Below are positions 9,636 to 17,692 of a stretch of 64,000 nucleotides of DNA, in pieces. A model generated the notes under the pieces. It was not told where the DNA came from, ran no database searches, and saw nothing but the letters and a program-made list of their open reading frames with translations. Each line of letters opens with the position of its first letter. Within the stretch, counting starts at the first letter, position 1. Source of the stretch: JACOMS01 sp964352785 (GTDB taxonomy: Bacteria > Pseudomonadota > Alphaproteobacteria > Caulobacterales > Maricaulaceae); NCBI GenBank assembly GCA_964352785.1, contig CAYGTI010000006.1:62001-126000 (forward strand), read 5' to 3'. The translations under genes were made by a program, and so were the position numbers.

Positions 9636-10424
9636 CTAACCATGCGTGGCGTCGGCCAGTGATTTTACCAGTTTGAGGGCGGCATCCAGACCGTTTTCGT
9701 GCATTTCTTTGACAATGGCCGAACCGACGACAACGCCGTCGGCGTCTTTCGCCACATCTCGGGCGCGCTCTGGCGTTTTAACTCCAAATCCAACAATGAC
9801 GGGCAGGTTTGATGCCTCGCGGACTCTGGCGACTTGATCTTTGATCGCATTGTTTGCGGCTAAGGCTGAGCCCGTAATACCTGTCATAGACACATAATAA
9901 ACGAAGCCTTTTGTGCCTGCGACGACCTTCGGGAGACGCGCGGCATCTGTGGTTGGCGTGGCGAGCCGTATAAGCGCGAGGTTATGAGTTTCAAAAGCTG
10001 CGCGAAGTTCGCCGTCTTCTTCCGGCGGCAGGTCAACGATGATAGCGCCGTCTATGCCGGCCTCGTTAGCGGCCGCGGCAAAAGCGGCGTAGCCCATATG
10101 GTGAACCGGGTTGCAATAGCCCATGACGATGATGGGCGTTGTTTGGTTGGTTTTGCGAAATTCCGTCGCCATACCAAGGACAGATTTTAAGGTCGTGCCC
10201 GCCGCAAGACTGCGAAGCCCCGCCTCTTCAATCACCTGGCCGTCCGCTGCGGGGTCAGTAAACGGCATGCCAAGCTCAATTATGTCCACGCCTGCGCCGG
10301 GCAATGCGTTCAGAAGCTTTTGCGAGGTCGTCCGATCAGGATCCCCGCCCATCATATAGGCGACGAACGCGGTGGAATTTGCGGCCTTAAGCGTTGTGAA
10401 AGTTTGAGTGATGCGTTGGGTCAT
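9636..10424 (-). CDS. trpA: Tryptophan synthase alpha chain
   Basis: 262 residues, normal length. It cleaves indole-3-glycerol phosphate to indole and glyceraldehyde-3-phosphate; indole is channelled to TrpB. The TIM-barrel motifs are present: FVAYMMGGDPD at the N-terminus, ELGMPFTDPAADGQVIEEAG with the catalytic Glu/Asp region, GIDGAIIVDLPPEE, and the phosphate-binding GFGVKTPERA and GVVVGSAIV loops. Its start overlaps the stop of the upstream small lipoprotein gene by four bases, so the two are probably translationally coupled. It is the last gene of the mtgA-trpF-trpB-lipoprotein-trpA run. Confidence 0.98.
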   Translation of the reverse strand: MTQRITQTFTTLKAANSTAFVAYMMGGDPDRTTSQKLLNALPGAGVDIIELGMPFTDPAADGQVIEEAGLRSLAAGTTLKSVLGMATEFRKTNQTTPIIVMGYCNPVHHMGYAAFAAAANEAGIDGAIIVDLPPEEDGELRAAFETHNLALIRLATPTTDAARLPKVVAGTKGFVYYVSMTGITGSALAANNAIKDQVARVREASNLPVIVGFGVKTPERARDVAKDADGVVVGSAIVKEMHENGLDAALKLVKSLADATHG

Positions 10425-10867
10425 TGGGACTCGCAGTTTTGTAATTTCAGGGTCACGAAAGTATCGAGGCGCTCGGTTTCAGTTAAACTATTTGAAGGGG
10501 GTTGATTCAAGTTTAGTGTAAGATCACAACCGCTAATTTTGCTCTGATATGTGAAGTTTCTATCTGTTGAAGCAAACGAGCCGGTCATGATGAAGTCTTC
10601 CATAACATTTTCAAACCCGGCATTTTTTAGTTCTTTAGGGCGGTGTTTCTTCCACCTGCTAGTCGCAAGAGCAGGCTCCAAAGTGTCAAAGCTGATCATA
10701 GCGCAAAAACTGTCAACGGTATCCTCAGTTGGCTTCGGCGGGGCCTTCGGGCAAAAGTCCCGCTCATTTAACGCGGCAGGTAAGTATTGTGCGTATTCGC
10801 TAACGTTATTGCAGCTAAGGAGGAATGATCCCAAAAATAGCAACATAAATTTACTTTGGGTTTTCAC
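10421..10867 (-). CDS. Small predicted lipoprotein, unknown function, inside the trp operon
   Basis: 148 residues. The N-terminus KFMLLFLGSFLLSCNN is a lipoprotein signal with lipobox LLSC. The mature part has a PKAPPKP linker and further cysteines (DFCPK, SFCAM, SGCDL, QNC) that could pair in the periplasm. I do not recognise a family. The gene overlaps trpB by four bases at its start and trpA by four bases at its stop, so it is transcribed and probably translated with the tryptophan genes. Nothing in the sequence connects it to tryptophan synthesis. It may be a recent insertion, because trpB and trpA are normally adjacent. Confidence 0.85.
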   Translation of the reverse strand: MKTQSKFMLLFLGSFLLSCNNVSEYAQYLPAALNERDFCPKAPPKPTEDTVDSFCAMISFDTLEPALATSRWKKHRPKELKNAGFENVMEDFIMTGSFASTDRNFTYQSKISGCDLTLNLNQPPSNSLTETERLDTFVTLKLQNCESQ

Positions 10868-12108
10868 CCATCGGTTCCTTCCGAAATATGCTCGCCAAGC
10901 GCGTCGGCGATTGTGAACACATCTTTATCGCCCCGGCCGCACATATTCATGATGATCAGTCCGTCTTTGCCTAACTCTTTGGCGAGATCGATGGTGCGGG
11001 GGATGGCGTGGGAGGGCTCTAAGGCCGGGAGGATGCCTTCGAGCCGCGCGCAGAGCTGGAAGGCCTCTAAGGCCTCGTCGTCCGTGGCGCTGACATATTC
11101 GGCGCGGCCAATATCATGCAGATAGGCATGCTCAGGCCCGATGCCGGGATAATCCAGACCTGCAGAAATAGAATGGGCGTCGTCGATTTGTCCGTGCTCG
11201 TCCTGTAAAAGATAAGTACGGTTGCCGTGCAGTACGCCGGGGGTACCGCCCGTCAGGCTGGCCGCGTGCTTGCCTGTATCTACGCCGTGGCCCGCCGCTT
11301 CGACGCCGATTAAGCGAACCGCCGCGTCCGGCACAAATTCATGGAACAGACCCATGGCGTTGGAGCCGCCGCCAATACAGGCCACCGCCGCGTCAGGCAG
11401 GCGGCCTTCGCGCTGTAATATTTGCGCCTTGGCTTCGCGGCCTATGATAGATTGGAAGTCTCTGACCATTTCAGGGTAGGGGTGCGGGCCAGCAACAGTG
11501 CCGATACAGTAAAACGTATCGCCGACATTAGTGACCCAGTCGCGCAGCGCATCATTCATCGCGTCTTTGAGGGTAGCTGTACCGGAATGCACGGCGCGGA
11601 CTTCGGCTCCGAGAAGGCGCATCCTAAAGACATTTGGCTTTTGCCGGACAATATCCGTGGCCCCCATATAGACGATACATTTCAAGCCAAAACGCGCGGC
11701 GACGGTGGCGGTGGCCACGCCGTGTTGTCCTGCGCCCGTTTCGGCAATAATCCGTGTTTTACCCATGCGGCGTGCTAGCAGGATTTGTCCCATGCAATTA
11801 TTGATTTTATGCGCGCCTGTGTGGTTGAGTTCATCACGTTTGAAATATATTTTCGCGCCGCTGCCGCCGTTTTCCGCGCGGACATGTTCAGTGAGGCGCT
11901 CGGCGTAATACATTGGGCTCGGGCGACCCACATAATGCTCTAGGAAATCATCAAATTCGGCTTGAAACGCCGGATCGGCTTTGGCGTCATTATAGGCGGC
12001 CTCAAGCTCCAGGATCGGCGGCATGAGGGTTTCGGCCACATAACGCCCGCCGAAATTGCCAAATCGTCCGTTCTCGTCCGGGTATGTAATATTATCGTGC
12101 TTGCCCAT
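10864..12108 (-). CDS. trpB: Tryptophan synthase beta chain
   Basis: 414 residues, PLP enzyme that condenses indole with serine. Motifs seen: GRFGNFGGRYVAETLMP at the N-terminus, GRPSPMYYAERL, the PLP lysine in NHTGAHKINN, GAGQHGVATA, CIGGGSNAMG for PLP phosphate binding, and the C-terminal MCGRGDKDVFT with its serine-loop equivalent. The start overlaps the trpF stop by 17 bases. A four-base overlap with a lipoprotein gene replaces the usual direct junction to trpA. Confidence 0.98.
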   Translation of the reverse strand: MGKHDNITYPDENGRFGNFGGRYVAETLMPPILELEAAYNDAKADPAFQAEFDDFLEHYVGRPSPMYYAERLTEHVRAENGGSGAKIYFKRDELNHTGAHKINNCMGQILLARRMGKTRIIAETGAGQHGVATATVAARFGLKCIVYMGATDIVRQKPNVFRMRLLGAEVRAVHSGTATLKDAMNDALRDWVTNVGDTFYCIGTVAGPHPYPEMVRDFQSIIGREAKAQILQREGRLPDAAVACIGGGSNAMGLFHEFVPDAAVRLIGVEAAGHGVDTGKHAASLTGGTPGVLHGNRTYLLQDEHGQIDDAHSISAGLDYPGIGPEHAYLHDIGRAEYVSATDDEALEAFQLCARLEGILPALEPSHAIPRTIDLAKELGKDGLIIMNMCGRGDKDVFTIADALGEHISEGTDG

Positions 12109-12745
12109 GTGTCACCGCGTCTCTGAGTGCTTTAATTTTAGAGGCATCTTTTATGCCGGGCTCCGCTTCAACGCCAGAACTAACATCCAAAATGGGCGCA
12201 TTTGTCATAAGGGTAGCATTCACTGCATTTTCAGGCGTAATTCCGCCCGCCAAAGCCCAATGATCCGGCAGGTTCGCATTTTGCAATATTGTCCAGTCAA
12301 AGGTTGTTCCGTGTCCGCCGCGCGCCGCGCCTTTGGGCGGTCTTGCATCGAGTAGGATAAGATCAACGTCATAGGCCGTAATAAGGGCGAGGTCGGCTTT
12401 TTGCGCAATAGGCAAGGCCTTGATGATTTTGGTTTTATATGTGGATTTTATGTAGGCGGCGCGCTCGGGCGTCTCGTCGCCGTGAAGCTGGATATAATCG
12501 GGCATCATCTGTTTTACGATGCGGTCAAGCAGATCATCCGTTGGATTAACGGTTACAGCCACCGTTTGGGCAGCGGCTTTGGCTGGGAAGGATAACTGGG
12601 CCGCGTCTTGAACTGATAGGCGACGGCTACTTTTGGCCTGCACAATAAAACCCAGATAATCCGCGCCGAAGCGGATGGCGGCTTCGACGTCTTGGGGCTG
12701 CGTCAGGCCGCAAATTTTAAGACTGGTTTTCATGCAAGGCGTCAT
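12092..12745 (-). CDS. trpF: Phosphoribosylanthranilate isomerase
   Basis: About 217 residues. It converts N-(5-phosphoribosyl)anthranilate to the ribulose form in tryptophan synthesis. The catalytic Cys lies in LKICGLT and the catalytic Asp in LILLDARPPKG; GGTTFDWT-like (GHGTTFDWTIL) and LAGGITPENA form the phosphate site, with DVSSGVEAEPGIKD at the end. I choose the ATG at 12745 because it overlaps the mtgA stop in an ATGA. The next ATG (12733, MKTSLKICGL) or an upstream TTG at 12754 are also possible. The trp synthesis genes trpE/G/D/C are not in this window. Confidence 0.96.
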   Translation of the reverse strand: MTPCMKTSLKICGLTQPQDVEAAIRFGADYLGFIVQAKSSRRLSVQDAAQLSFPAKAAAQTVAVTVNPTDDLLDRIVKQMMPDYIQLHGDETPERAAYIKSTYKTKIIKALPIAQKADLALITAYDVDLILLDARPPKGAARGGHGTTFDWTILQNANLPDHWALAGGITPENAVNATLMTNAPILDVSSGVEAEPGIKDASKIKALRDAVTHGQAR

Positions 12746-13479
12746 TGCACACAAGAGGCATACTGACCAGCCTTCACATCGCGGGCGCGCACAACCAAAT
12801 TGGCGGCGCGCTGCTCGACATACTGGCCGGGCGGATCAACGCGCCATTTATGCGGATTTGGCAGCACGGCGGCCAATAGCGCGGCCTCTTTGGGAGTTAA
12901 ATCTTTGGCATTTTTCCCAAAGCGCGCTTGCGCGGCGGCCTGAGCGCCAAAAATCCCGTTCCCCCATTCCGCGACATTCAAATAGACTTCTATGACGCGT
13001 TTCTTACCCCAGACCGTATCAATGAATAGGGCGAACCATGTTTCCGGCAGTTTACGAACCCAACCGCCGCCGTTCCATAAAAAAACATTTTTGGCGGTTT
13101 GCTGCGTAATCGTCGAGCCGCCCCGTTGGCGCTCGCCTGTTTCGCGCTCATTCATAACGGTTTTCACGGCGTTCCAATCGACGCCGCTGTGCTCGCAGAA
13201 CCAGCTATCTTCTGCGCCTATGACAGAAAATATGAGATACGGAGATATATCCTCAAGACGTGTCCATTCCTTACGGATGGTTTCCCCCGCTAGTGCGCGC
13301 TGCACGATAAGGACGGTTGCGGGAACAGGCACGAACCGTAGGAGTAGGGCGTAGACGTGTACGGCAATGATCAGAGTTAGGACGATTTTTAAAATTCTTC
13401 CAGACCATTTATGCCAGCCCTTACGCTGCGGGCTGTCTTTGGGCTGTCTTTTGAGTAAGCGGAGGGGGCGAAGTTTCAT
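12742..13479 (-). CDS. mtgA: Monofunctional biosynthetic peptidoglycan transglycosylase
   Basis: About 245 residues from the ATG at 13479. The frame stays open to an ATG at 13548, but that one abuts the upstream terminator and a TATAAT hexamer, so transcription probably starts after it. One membrane helix (ILKIVLTLIIAVHVYALLL) is followed by a glycosyltransferase-51 domain: SVIGAEDSWFCEHSGVDW with the catalytic Glu, RGGSTITQQTAKNVFLW, and KKRVIEVYLNVAEWG. There is no transpeptidase domain, which fits MtgA. It adds glycan strands during wall synthesis. Its stop overlaps trpF, making it the first gene of the trp run, which is unusual company. Confidence 0.94.
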   Translation of the reverse strand: MKLRPLRLLKRQPKDSPQRKGWHKWSGRILKIVLTLIIAVHVYALLLRFVPVPATVLIVQRALAGETIRKEWTRLEDISPYLIFSVIGAEDSWFCEHSGVDWNAVKTVMNERETGERQRGGSTITQQTAKNVFLWNGGGWVRKLPETWFALFIDTVWGKKRVIEVYLNVAEWGNGIFGAQAAAQARFGKNAKDLTPKEAALLAAVLPNPHKWRVDPPGQYVEQRAANLVVRARDVKAGQYASCVQ

Positions 13480-13550
13480 TGCTTTTGTATATGGCAATTC
13501 CCATTTTCCGTAAATGCGCATTGCTCCAGCTGCGAGTAATAGGTGCATAT

Positions 13551-13601
13551 ATTATAAAAAAAAGCGGCGCCGCGCGGAGGGAGGGGCATGCGCGGCGCCG
13601 C
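13551..13601 (-). terminator. Strong rho-independent terminator of hsp20
   Basis: A perfect 12-bp inverted repeat, GCGGCGCCGCGC at 13564-13575 and its complement at 13590-13601, with a 14-nt loop. Read on the minus strand it is followed by eight T residues (13563-13556). It lies 57 bp after the hsp20 stop. The T-run merges into a TATAAT (13556-13551) that could be the -10 box of mtgA. Confidence 0.9.
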
Positions 13602-13657
13602 AGTCAGTAGCGGATGTTATTCCCAGGGGAAGGAATCGATCTACGCTATGACTATAA

Positions 13658-14143
13658 TTAAGCAGCCTTCCGTTTACCGGAAGATGTCGAAGTAATTAAC
13701 TTTCCGTCAGGTTTACTGCCAATCGAGATTTTGCGTGGCTTTAGGGCTTCGGGAAGTTCTCGAACCAGCGAAATCACTAAAAGTCCGTTCTTGAGGTCTG
13801 CGCCTGTTACATAGACATGATCGGCAAGCTGAAAACGGCGTTCAAAGCCGCGCTCCGCGATCCCGCGGTGCAGGTAGGTTAAGCCCTCATCATTGTCGGC
13901 GTCAGGCGCGGTTTTGCGGCCAGTGACCGTCAGGACGTTTTCGTGGCTTTCGATCTCAAGTTCGGCTTCGTCGAAACCTGCGACGGCTAGTTCAATACGG
14001 TATGTGTCTTCGTCGATTTGCGCGACGTTATAGGGCGGGTAAGCCGCGTTCACGTCAAGCTGGCTGGCTGAGTCGATCAGATTGGCCATACGGTCAAATC
14101 CGACAAAAGAGCGGTAAAGCGGGGAAAAATCATAAGTTCTCAT
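13658..14143 (-). CDS. Small heat-shock protein, Hsp20/IbpA family
   Basis: 161 residues from the ATG at 14143, which has AAGGA 8 bases before it; an upstream ATG at 14191 has no ribosome site. MRTYDFSPLYRSFVGFDRM is the typical start of alphaproteobacterial IbpA/HspA proteins. The alpha-crystallin domain runs from about residue 35 (PPYNVAQIDEDTYRIELAVAG) to the GLLVISLVRELPEALKPRKI end, with a short tail that carries the IxI-like KISIGS. It holds unfolding proteins in a refoldable state. Expression is probably heat-controlled twice, by an RpoH-type promoter and by a leader hairpin that covers the ribosome site. Confidence 0.96.
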   Translation of the reverse strand: MRTYDFSPLYRSFVGFDRMANLIDSASQLDVNAAYPPYNVAQIDEDTYRIELAVAGFDEAELEIESHENVLTVTGRKTAPDADNDEGLTYLHRGIAERGFERRFQLADHVYVTGADLKNGLLVISLVRELPEALKPRKISIGSKPDGKLITSTSSGKRKAA

Positions 14144-14146
14144 TTT

Positions 14147-14167
14147 TTGCATCCTTTTTAAAAGCAA
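14147..14167 (-). promoter_or_regulatory. FourU/ROSE-like RNA thermometer hairpin over the hsp20 ribosome site
   Basis: In the hsp20 leader TTGC (14167-14164) pairs with GCAA (14150-14147). The enclosed TTTT run faces the AGGA of the ribosome site (14155-14152) through A-U and G-U pairs across an A-rich loop. This is the arrangement of fourU thermometers: a weak stem with four U residues against the Shine-Dalgarno sequence, eight bases before the ATG. Recognised by eye; no folding energy was computed. Confidence 0.6.
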
Positions 14168-14234
14168 TGTTAAATTAACGGCCCTCCACACGGAGCGGCC
14201 TGTTTTCGTTGAGACCCATAAGGCGCCTCGTTAA

Positions 14235-14265
14235 GTTAGGTAGGAACGCTTTTTACGGCGTCAAG
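14235..14265 (-). promoter_or_regulatory. RpoH (sigma-32) type heat-shock promoter of hsp20
   Basis: Minus strand CTTGAC (14265-14260) followed, 17 bases after the CTTG, by CCTACCTAAC (14244-14235). The alphaproteobacterial RpoH consensus is CTTG-N17/18-CYTATNT. The predicted start near 14228 gives a leader of about 85 bases to the hsp20 ATG. The site lies in the divergent region shared with the methyltransferase gene. Confidence 0.7.
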
Positions 14266-14341
14266 GGGGTCGTATGCACCGCTTGCATTTCGCGTAAATT
14301 CCAGTAGGTTCAGCAGAATTTTATCATAGGATATAACGCAC

Positions 14342-15217
14342 ATGACTCGATACATTCTTTCTAAAGCACTGTTATCATTCTCTGTTTTAGCTATGGCGGC
14401 CTGCCAGCAAGTTGAGGTTCCGGCGCAAAGCACCGAGCCTGAAGTCACAGCGCCTGCAGTTGTGACAGTGGCGGATGCGATTAATCACGAACGCCGCGAG
14501 AGCGATAAAGCCCGCGATCAGTTCCGTAACCCGGCGGCAACACTCGAATTTTTCGGCGTCGGACCGGGTATGAACGTGGCCGAGGTTTGGCCCGGATGGT
14601 ACACACAAATTCTTGCGCCATATCTTGCCGCGAATGACGGCACATACACGGCGATTTTGTATCAACCGTCTGAGCGCTCACAGCCGCGCATTGATGCGTT
14701 TAAAGCCAAATTTGGCGACACTGCGGAGTACGGGAATATTGAATATGGCGCTTTTGGTGCTGCTGCTGAACCCATTATGGCGGCGGAAAGCGCGGATATG
14801 ATCCTGTCTTTCCGTAATGTTCACAACTGGATGGGCGGAAGCTATGCTGACAAAGCGTTCGCTGATTTTTACGCGGCCTTAAAGCCGGGCGGTATTTTAG
14901 GCATTGTGGAGCACCGTTTACCTGAGTCTGCTCTCCAAGACCCCACGGGCCGCACAGGTTATGTTCAGGAAAGTTACATGAAAACGCTCGCAGCTGATGC
15001 CGGGTTTGAATTTGTAGCCAGCAGCGAAGTTAATGCTAACCCGCGCGATACGGCGGATCACCCCTTTGGTGTTTGGACACTACCGCCGCGCTCACGCACG
15101 CCCGGAGAGGGCGCTGAAGGCATGGAAGACTTCGATGCCGAGCTGTACAAAAATATCGGCGAGAGCGACCGCGCGACGCTTAAATTCCGTAAGCCAGCTG
15201 TTACCCCTACAGAGTAA
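14342..15217 (+). CDS. Predicted methyltransferase-like lipoprotein (COG4798 type)
   Basis: 291 residues. The N-terminus MTRYILSKALLSFSVLAMAACQQ is a lipoprotein signal with lipobox AMAAC, so the protein is exported. The remainder is a Rossmann methyltransferase fold: LEFFGVGPGMNVAEVWPGWY is the SAM-binding loop region, ILSFRNVHNWMGG sits after strand 4, and FYAALKPGGILGIVEHRL is the usual post-strand-5 motif. Exported proteins of this family occur in many proteobacteria without known substrate, and finding SAM in the periplasm is a puzzle. It is divergent from hsp20 and followed at 69 bp by the SCP2 gene. Confidence 0.85.
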   Translation: MTRYILSKALLSFSVLAMAACQQVEVPAQSTEPEVTAPAVVTVADAINHERRESDKARDQFRNPAATLEFFGVGPGMNVAEVWPGWYTQILAPYLAANDGTYTAILYQPSERSQPRIDAFKAKFGDTAEYGNIEYGAFGAAAEPIMAAESADMILSFRNVHNWMGGSYADKAFADFYAALKPGGILGIVEHRLPESALQDPTGRTGYVQESYMKTLAADAGFEFVASSEVNANPRDTADHPFGVWTLPPRSRTPGEGAEGMEDFDAELYKNIGESDRATLKFRKPAVTPTE

Positions 15218-15286
15218 GTCGACTTGCTTGTAACCTGCGGGCGAACGTCTGCTGACTGTCTAGATTGCATATGAAAGGATAATGCT

Positions 15287-15574
15287 ATGACGAACGACGA
15301 AATTATCACAAAGATGAATGAGGCGCTTGCCGCCAATGGTGGGATGGACAAATCTGTCAAATTCGATTTTGGTGACGACGGGCAAGTCCACTTGTCAGGC
15401 ACCGAAGCCGTTGCCGAAGATAAAGACGCGGATTGCACGATCTCTGTGACCAAAGATGATTTTATCGCTTTGGCCAAAGGCGAGCTTGACCCTATGGGCG
15501 CGTTTATGTCCGGCAAGCTTAAAGTCGCAGGCGATATGTCTGTCGCTATGGGACTCCAAAGCCTGTTTTCATAA
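15287..15574 (+). CDS. SCP2 sterol-carrier domain protein
   Basis: 95 residues, essentially a single SCP2 domain: VKFDFGDDGQVHLSGTE, then DCTISVTKDDFIALAKGELDPMGAFMSGKLKVAGDM, which is the conserved core of bacterial stand-alone SCP2 proteins. These small proteins bind acyl-CoA or other lipids in a hydrophobic tunnel. AAAGGATAATG upstream gives a good ribosome site. The steroid cluster lies 24 kb away, so a link to steroid handling cannot be drawn from position. Confidence 0.92.
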   Translation: MTNDEIITKMNEALAANGGMDKSVKFDFGDDGQVHLSGTEAVAEDKDADCTISVTKDDFIALAKGELDPMGAFMSGKLKVAGDMSVAMGLQSLFS

Positions 15575-15588
15575 AACAAACCTAAAAT

Positions 15589-15610
15589 AATGGGGGCTTT
15601 AGCCCCCATT
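15589..15610. terminator. Perfect stem-loop after the SCP2 gene, probable terminator
   Basis: AATGGGGGCT and AGCCCCCATT are exact complements, giving a 9-10 bp stem with a very short loop, 15 bp after the SCP2 stop. The plus-strand tail (AACAGC) has no T-run; the minus-strand tail is T-rich. It may end SCP2 transcription or insulate the following gene. Confidence 0.6.
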
Positions 15611-15638
15611 AACAGCATTGCTGTATACTGTGTGTATC

Positions 15639-16586
15639 ATGATCACGTTCGAGCACACACACAAAGACTTTGAAGGCTTTTCCGCCTATTATGAGCGCGT
15701 AATATTACCCGAACTTGAGCGAGAGGAAAATATGCGCAAGAACGCGGTAAAGCGCGTTTTTAGACGTTGTCCACTTATTATAATTGCGGGTTGTGCTTTT
15801 GCCTGCGCTTTATGGGCCAGCTTCAAAACCGAACACGTCCCCTTTTTCGTTGTTATTGGTAGCGTATTTGGCGCTTTCGCATATGGCCAACATGTTTTGA
15901 GCGACGTGCGAAAGAACACGAAGAATCACATTGTCGCAAATGTCTGTAAATTTATCGGTTGGGAGTTCTCTGAAACTGTCGCGTCTCCGCCTGACTTGCA
16001 GCCACTGGTTGATAATTTTTTACTCCCCAAAAAGTTTCACCGCGTGAATTTTGAGGACAAGATGACGGGAAATGTACACGGCGCTGATTTTGAGGCACTT
16101 GAGTGTCACATGGAACGAAAAGTTGAAACCGATAAAGGCACGAAATGGAAAACGGTGTTTCGCGGCTCGGTTATGGTGATGGACTTTCACCGGGAATTTT
16201 TGGGACGGACCGTTGTCCTGCGTGATAAAGGGTTTTTCAATACAAAATCAAAAGGGGACATGAAGCGCGTGGGTCTTGTTGACCCCGTCTTTGAAAAAGC
16301 TTTTGAAGCTTACAGCACAGACCAGGTCGAATCGCGCTACTTGTTGACCCCCGATTTCATGCAAAAACTTGTTGATTTAGAAACATCTGTTGACGGTAAC
16401 AATATTCGGTTTGCATTCCTCAATGAGCTTTTATTGGTGGTTGTCGAAACGCCTAATAGATTTGAGGCAGGATCAATGTTTAAACCATTGATTGATACGG
16501 CGCGCACTCAGAAAATTCTAGATGAGGTGGGCGCTGTCATTAATGTCGTTGATGGAGTCATCGCGCCAAATAAATTGAGGACTTAA
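15639..16586 (+). CDS. DUF3137 membrane protein
   Basis: About 315 residues from the ATG at 15639 (MITFEHTHKDFEGFSAYYE); an ATG seven codons earlier also fits the frame. Two adjacent hydrophobic segments (CPLIIIAGCAFACALWASF and VPFFVVIGSVFGAFAYG) follow a basic cytosolic stretch. The rest is a soluble domain with FRGSVMVMDFHREFLGRTVVLRDKG and a C-terminal FAFLNELLLVVVETP, characteristic of the DUF3137 family, whose function is unknown. Its last codons and stop lie in the first copy of an 85-bp tandem duplication, so the gene once overlapped the convergent xthA at their stop codons. Confidence 0.85.
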   Translation: MITFEHTHKDFEGFSAYYERVILPELEREENMRKNAVKRVFRRCPLIIIAGCAFACALWASFKTEHVPFFVVIGSVFGAFAYGQHVLSDVRKNTKNHIVANVCKFIGWEFSETVASPPDLQPLVDNFLLPKKFHRVNFEDKMTGNVHGADFEALECHMERKVETDKGTKWKTVFRGSVMVMDFHREFLGRTVVLRDKGFFNTKSKGDMKRVGLVDPVFEKAFEAYSTDQVESRYLLTPDFMQKLVDLETSVDGNNIRFAFLNELLLVVVETPNRFEAGSMFKPLIDTARTQKILDEVGAVINVVDGVIAPNKLRT

Positions 16587-16720
16587 AAGTCAAACGTTCC
16601 GATAACCGGAACATGATCCGAGGGCTTAATGCCGTGATGGAGTCATCGCGCCAAATAAATTGAGGACTTAAAAGTCAAACGTTCCGATAACCGGAACATG
16701 ATCCGAGGGCTTAATGCCGT
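16551..16720. repeat. 85-bp perfect tandem duplication at the convergent gene ends
   Basis: Bases 16551-16635 and 16636-16720 are identical, from GATGGAGTCATCGCG to GGCTTAATGCCGT. Copy 1 holds the real end of the DUF3137 gene plus a copy of the end of xthA; copy 2 holds the real end of xthA plus a copy of the end of the other gene. Both coding frames remain intact. Confidence 0.97.
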
Positions 16721-17465
16721 CACGCTCATCCCGATCAATATCAATATTGCTAATTAAATCAGCAGCTTGCGGTGATAAAAGCAGGTGATCAATGCGTATG
16801 CCGTGATTGCGCGGCCACGCTCCGGCTTGATAGTCCCAAAATGAATATTGCCCCGCGCGTCCATCAAGCTGTTCAAAAGCCTCAGTCAGGCCAATATTTA
16901 AAAGCGCCCTAAAAGCGGCATGTGTTTCGGGGCGAAAAAGCGCATCGCCCTTCCATCCGTCTGGATCATGCGTATCTTTATTTTCGGGAATAACGTTATA
17001 ATCCCCGGCGAGGACCAAAGGCTCTTCGAGCGGAAGCAGGGCTTCGGCGCGGCGTTTTAAGCGTGCTAGCCATTCAAGTTTGTAGGTGTACTTTTGCGTA
17101 AATGCGCCGTCATCAAGAACCGGATTGCCGTTAGGCAAATATATAGACGCCACGCGGACGGGGCTGTTATTGCCCATCACAACGGCTTCTATGTAACGTG
17201 CTTGTTCGTCCTCTTCGTCGCCGGGCAGGCCGATCATAACATCTTCAAACGGTAATTTTGATAAAATGGCGACGCCGTTATAAGACTTTTGTCCGTGAAC
17301 AGCCACATTATACTCGAGCGCTTCAAAATCTGCGGCTGGAAAGCCCTCATCGACAGTTTTGATCTCCTGCATGCATAAAATATCCGGCGAAACCCTGGCC
17401 AGCCATTTGGTGACTGCAGGCATTCGCACCTTAATTGAGTTCACATTCCACGTCGCTATTTTCAT
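16668..17465 (-). CDS. xthA: Exodeoxyribonuclease III (AP endonuclease)
   Basis: 265 residues, full length for ExoIII. Motifs of the exonuclease-endonuclease-phosphatase fold: KIATWNVNSIKVR, DILCMQEIKTVD with the metal-binding Glu, VASIYLPNGNP, LAGDYNVIPENKD with the catalytic Asp/Asn pair, IDHLLLSPQ and the terminal SDHVPVIGTFDF with the catalytic Asp-His. It cleaves DNA at abasic sites and degrades 3' ends in base-excision repair. The 3' end lies in the second copy of an 85-bp duplication shared with the convergent DUF3137 gene. Confidence 0.97.
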   Translation of the reverse strand: MKIATWNVNSIKVRMPAVTKWLARVSPDILCMQEIKTVDEGFPAADFEALEYNVAVHGQKSYNGVAILSKLPFEDVMIGLPGDEEDEQARYIEAVVMGNNSPVRVASIYLPNGNPVLDDGAFTQKYTYKLEWLARLKRRAEALLPLEEPLVLAGDYNVIPENKDTHDPDGWKGDALFRPETHAAFRALLNIGLTEAFEQLDGRAGQYSFWDYQAGAWPRNHGIRIDHLLLSPQAADLISNIDIDRDERDGIKPSDHVPVIGTFDF

Positions 17466-17692
17466 AATGCCTTGGTCTGTAAATCAAGGCCCTGTGTCAA
17501 GCCATGTTGTGGATACGTTGACTCAAAGACCCTAAGGTACATATTCAATTTGACTTTATAAAGAACACGAATATGTGAGGAGTTGTTATGTCGCAGGCCG
17601 CCTTTAAGGCTTTCACGATGTGTTCAGTATCATTATAAAAATTTAATACTTGAAGTTATTCAAGACACAACAACAAATAACGAGGGAAATAC

